Of a DNA stretch of 64,000 bases, positions 63,102-64,000 are shown in pieces (the first letter of the stretch is position 1; every line of letters starts with the position of its first letter). Origin of the DNA: Paroedura picta (Eukaryota > Chordata > Lepidosauria > Squamata > Gekkonidae). The stretch lies in the NCBI RefSeq assembly GCF_049243985.1, contig NC_135376.1:42513001-42577000 (forward strand), written 5' to 3'. The notes below the pieces were generated by a model, which saw only the letters and a program-made list of their open reading frames with translations, had not been told where the DNA came from and made no database searches. The position numbers and the translations under genes were made by a program.

Positions 63102-63548
63102 AACTTCATGTATAGAAACACACTAGTGATTTTTCTTTCCTGATCTTTGCCTCATAACTGTACTCCATAAACTCAGATATAGCATTGGATCCAACTTGAT
63201 TTTCCACTCAGTCACACCCAATTTTTATTATTAGAACCTCCATTTATTCAGATACAATGAAACAAAATTTCTTCAACTATTACATACAGGTGATGGGAGT
63301 GTTAATTACCAGGAAGGGCATACAAGCTGGTTGGATCTAACCTATAGTCTTCACTGAAATAAGAACTGTATTAACATTCTCAGAATACAAAGATTTTTCC
63401 TTGTTTCTTTCAAGTAATTGGACTCATTTTGTTTTGCATTTTAGTTATTGTTACCGTTCAGATGTTGAGACTGTTTCAGTACTTTGTTTCTTTTTCCATA
63501 TTTAAATACACTTTTGAACAATGATCATCTTTGTTTTTCTATTTCTAG

Positions 63549-63733
63549 GTCAACTGGCTATTCCGAGGTGATAGTTGTCGTAGGAGGTTGTGAACGAGTG
63601 GGGGGCTTTAATTTGCCTTATACTGAATGCTATGACCCCATGACAGGGGAATGGAAGTCACTGGCAAAGTTACCAGAATTCACAAAGTCTGAGTACGCAG
63701 TTTGTGCCTTGAGGAACGATATCCTTGTTTCAG
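63549..63733 (+). CDS. KLHL24: KLHL24, second coding exon (gene continues past window)
   Basis: Acceptor tatttctag|GTC. It encodes the end of codon 307 to codon 369: STGYSEVIVVVGGCERVGG, YTECYDPMTGEWKSLAK and EYAVCALRNDILVSG, the first Kelch repeat. Donor CAG|GTAAAC, phase 1, the same codon position (G|G) as the KLHL6 intron 4 junction. Remaining exons, about 230 residues, lie outside. Confidence 0.95.
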
Positions 63734-64000
63734 GTAAACATTTTGTAATATATATGTGGTCATTTTAAATCAATACATTATAAAGCATATATTGCAAGGA
63801 ATGGAGCAATACGCACCTCGTGCTCATTTGTGCATCACACAGTAGCAGTGATGGATGAATGCACAAATGAGTCTTGCAGTGATTTCTGGGAAACATTTGA
63901 AGAGGTAATTTATACAACTCTCCTTTGATATAGACAAGATCCAATATAGGAAACCATTTCACAGGCGAGACTCATTAGTTTCCTTTTTGAATGCATCGCT
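63734..64000 (+). other. KLHL24 intron, partial
   Basis: AT-rich intron sequence to the window edge. Nothing recognised. Confidence 0.6.

Noticed and set aside
1-64000. CRISPR array, operon or bacterial-type system
   Set aside because: The sequence is vertebrate nuclear DNA. The only regular short repeats are microsatellites and transposon interiors.

Overview
This is a stretch of vertebrate nuclear DNA, most likely from a squamate reptile (lizard grade). It has intron-containing host genes with vertebrate splice sites. Between them lies a dense squamate-style mix of repeats: CR1 and L2-type LINEs, a BovB (RTE) LINE, tRNA-derived SINEs of the Sauria type, 5S-rRNA-derived SINEs, Penelope-like elements, hAT and other terminal-inverted-repeat (TIR) DNA transposons, and a few LTR fossils. 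The species cannot be read from the sequence alone.

Four host genes are recognisable. AMER3 is a single 976-codon coding exon on the minus strand (8486-11416). GPR148 is an intronless class-A orphan GPCR on the plus strand (24845-25897). KLHL6 is a BTB-BACK-Kelch gene on the minus strand whose seven coding exons between 40543 and 52902 join in frame to a 612-residue protein. KLHL24 is on the plus strand, with two coding exons in the window (61597-62516, 63549-63733) and the rest beyond the right edge. KLHL6 and KLHL24 are paralogous CUL3-adaptor genes arranged head to head. KLHL6 starts in a CpG-poor region. KLHL24 has a broad CpG island and promoter zone at about 56560-58480.

Layout: 1-8480 is intergenic and repeat-rich (SINEs, two hAT insertions, one LTR fossil). 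8486-11440 is AMER3. 11440-24840 is intergenic, with a nested LINE/SINE/hAT pile at 15430-17040 and a GC-rich hAT at 22648-23183. 24845-25897 is GPR148. 25900-40540 is intergenic, with a Penelope-type hairpin, SINEs, a CR1, a BovB and TIR elements. 40543-52902 is KLHL6 with element-filled introns. 52903-61534 is the KLHL6/KLHL24 divergent interval. KLHL24 runs from there to the right edge.

I found no unknown multi-gene system. The most interesting signals are: (1) GC-rich hAT copies that carry near-perfect CTCF consensus motifs; (2) a Buster-type target-site signature (nnnTAnnn) shared by five hAT insertions; (3) a TIR family with ends GGNCCATTMTGCAC and non-TWA 3-bp target duplications; (4) a start-stop AUG-UAA element two bases before the KLHL24 start codon; (5) a near-perfect 45-bp-arm hairpin beside a Penelope-type tail; and (6) linkage of AMER3/GPR148 to KLHL6/KLHL24, which in human lie on different chromosomes.
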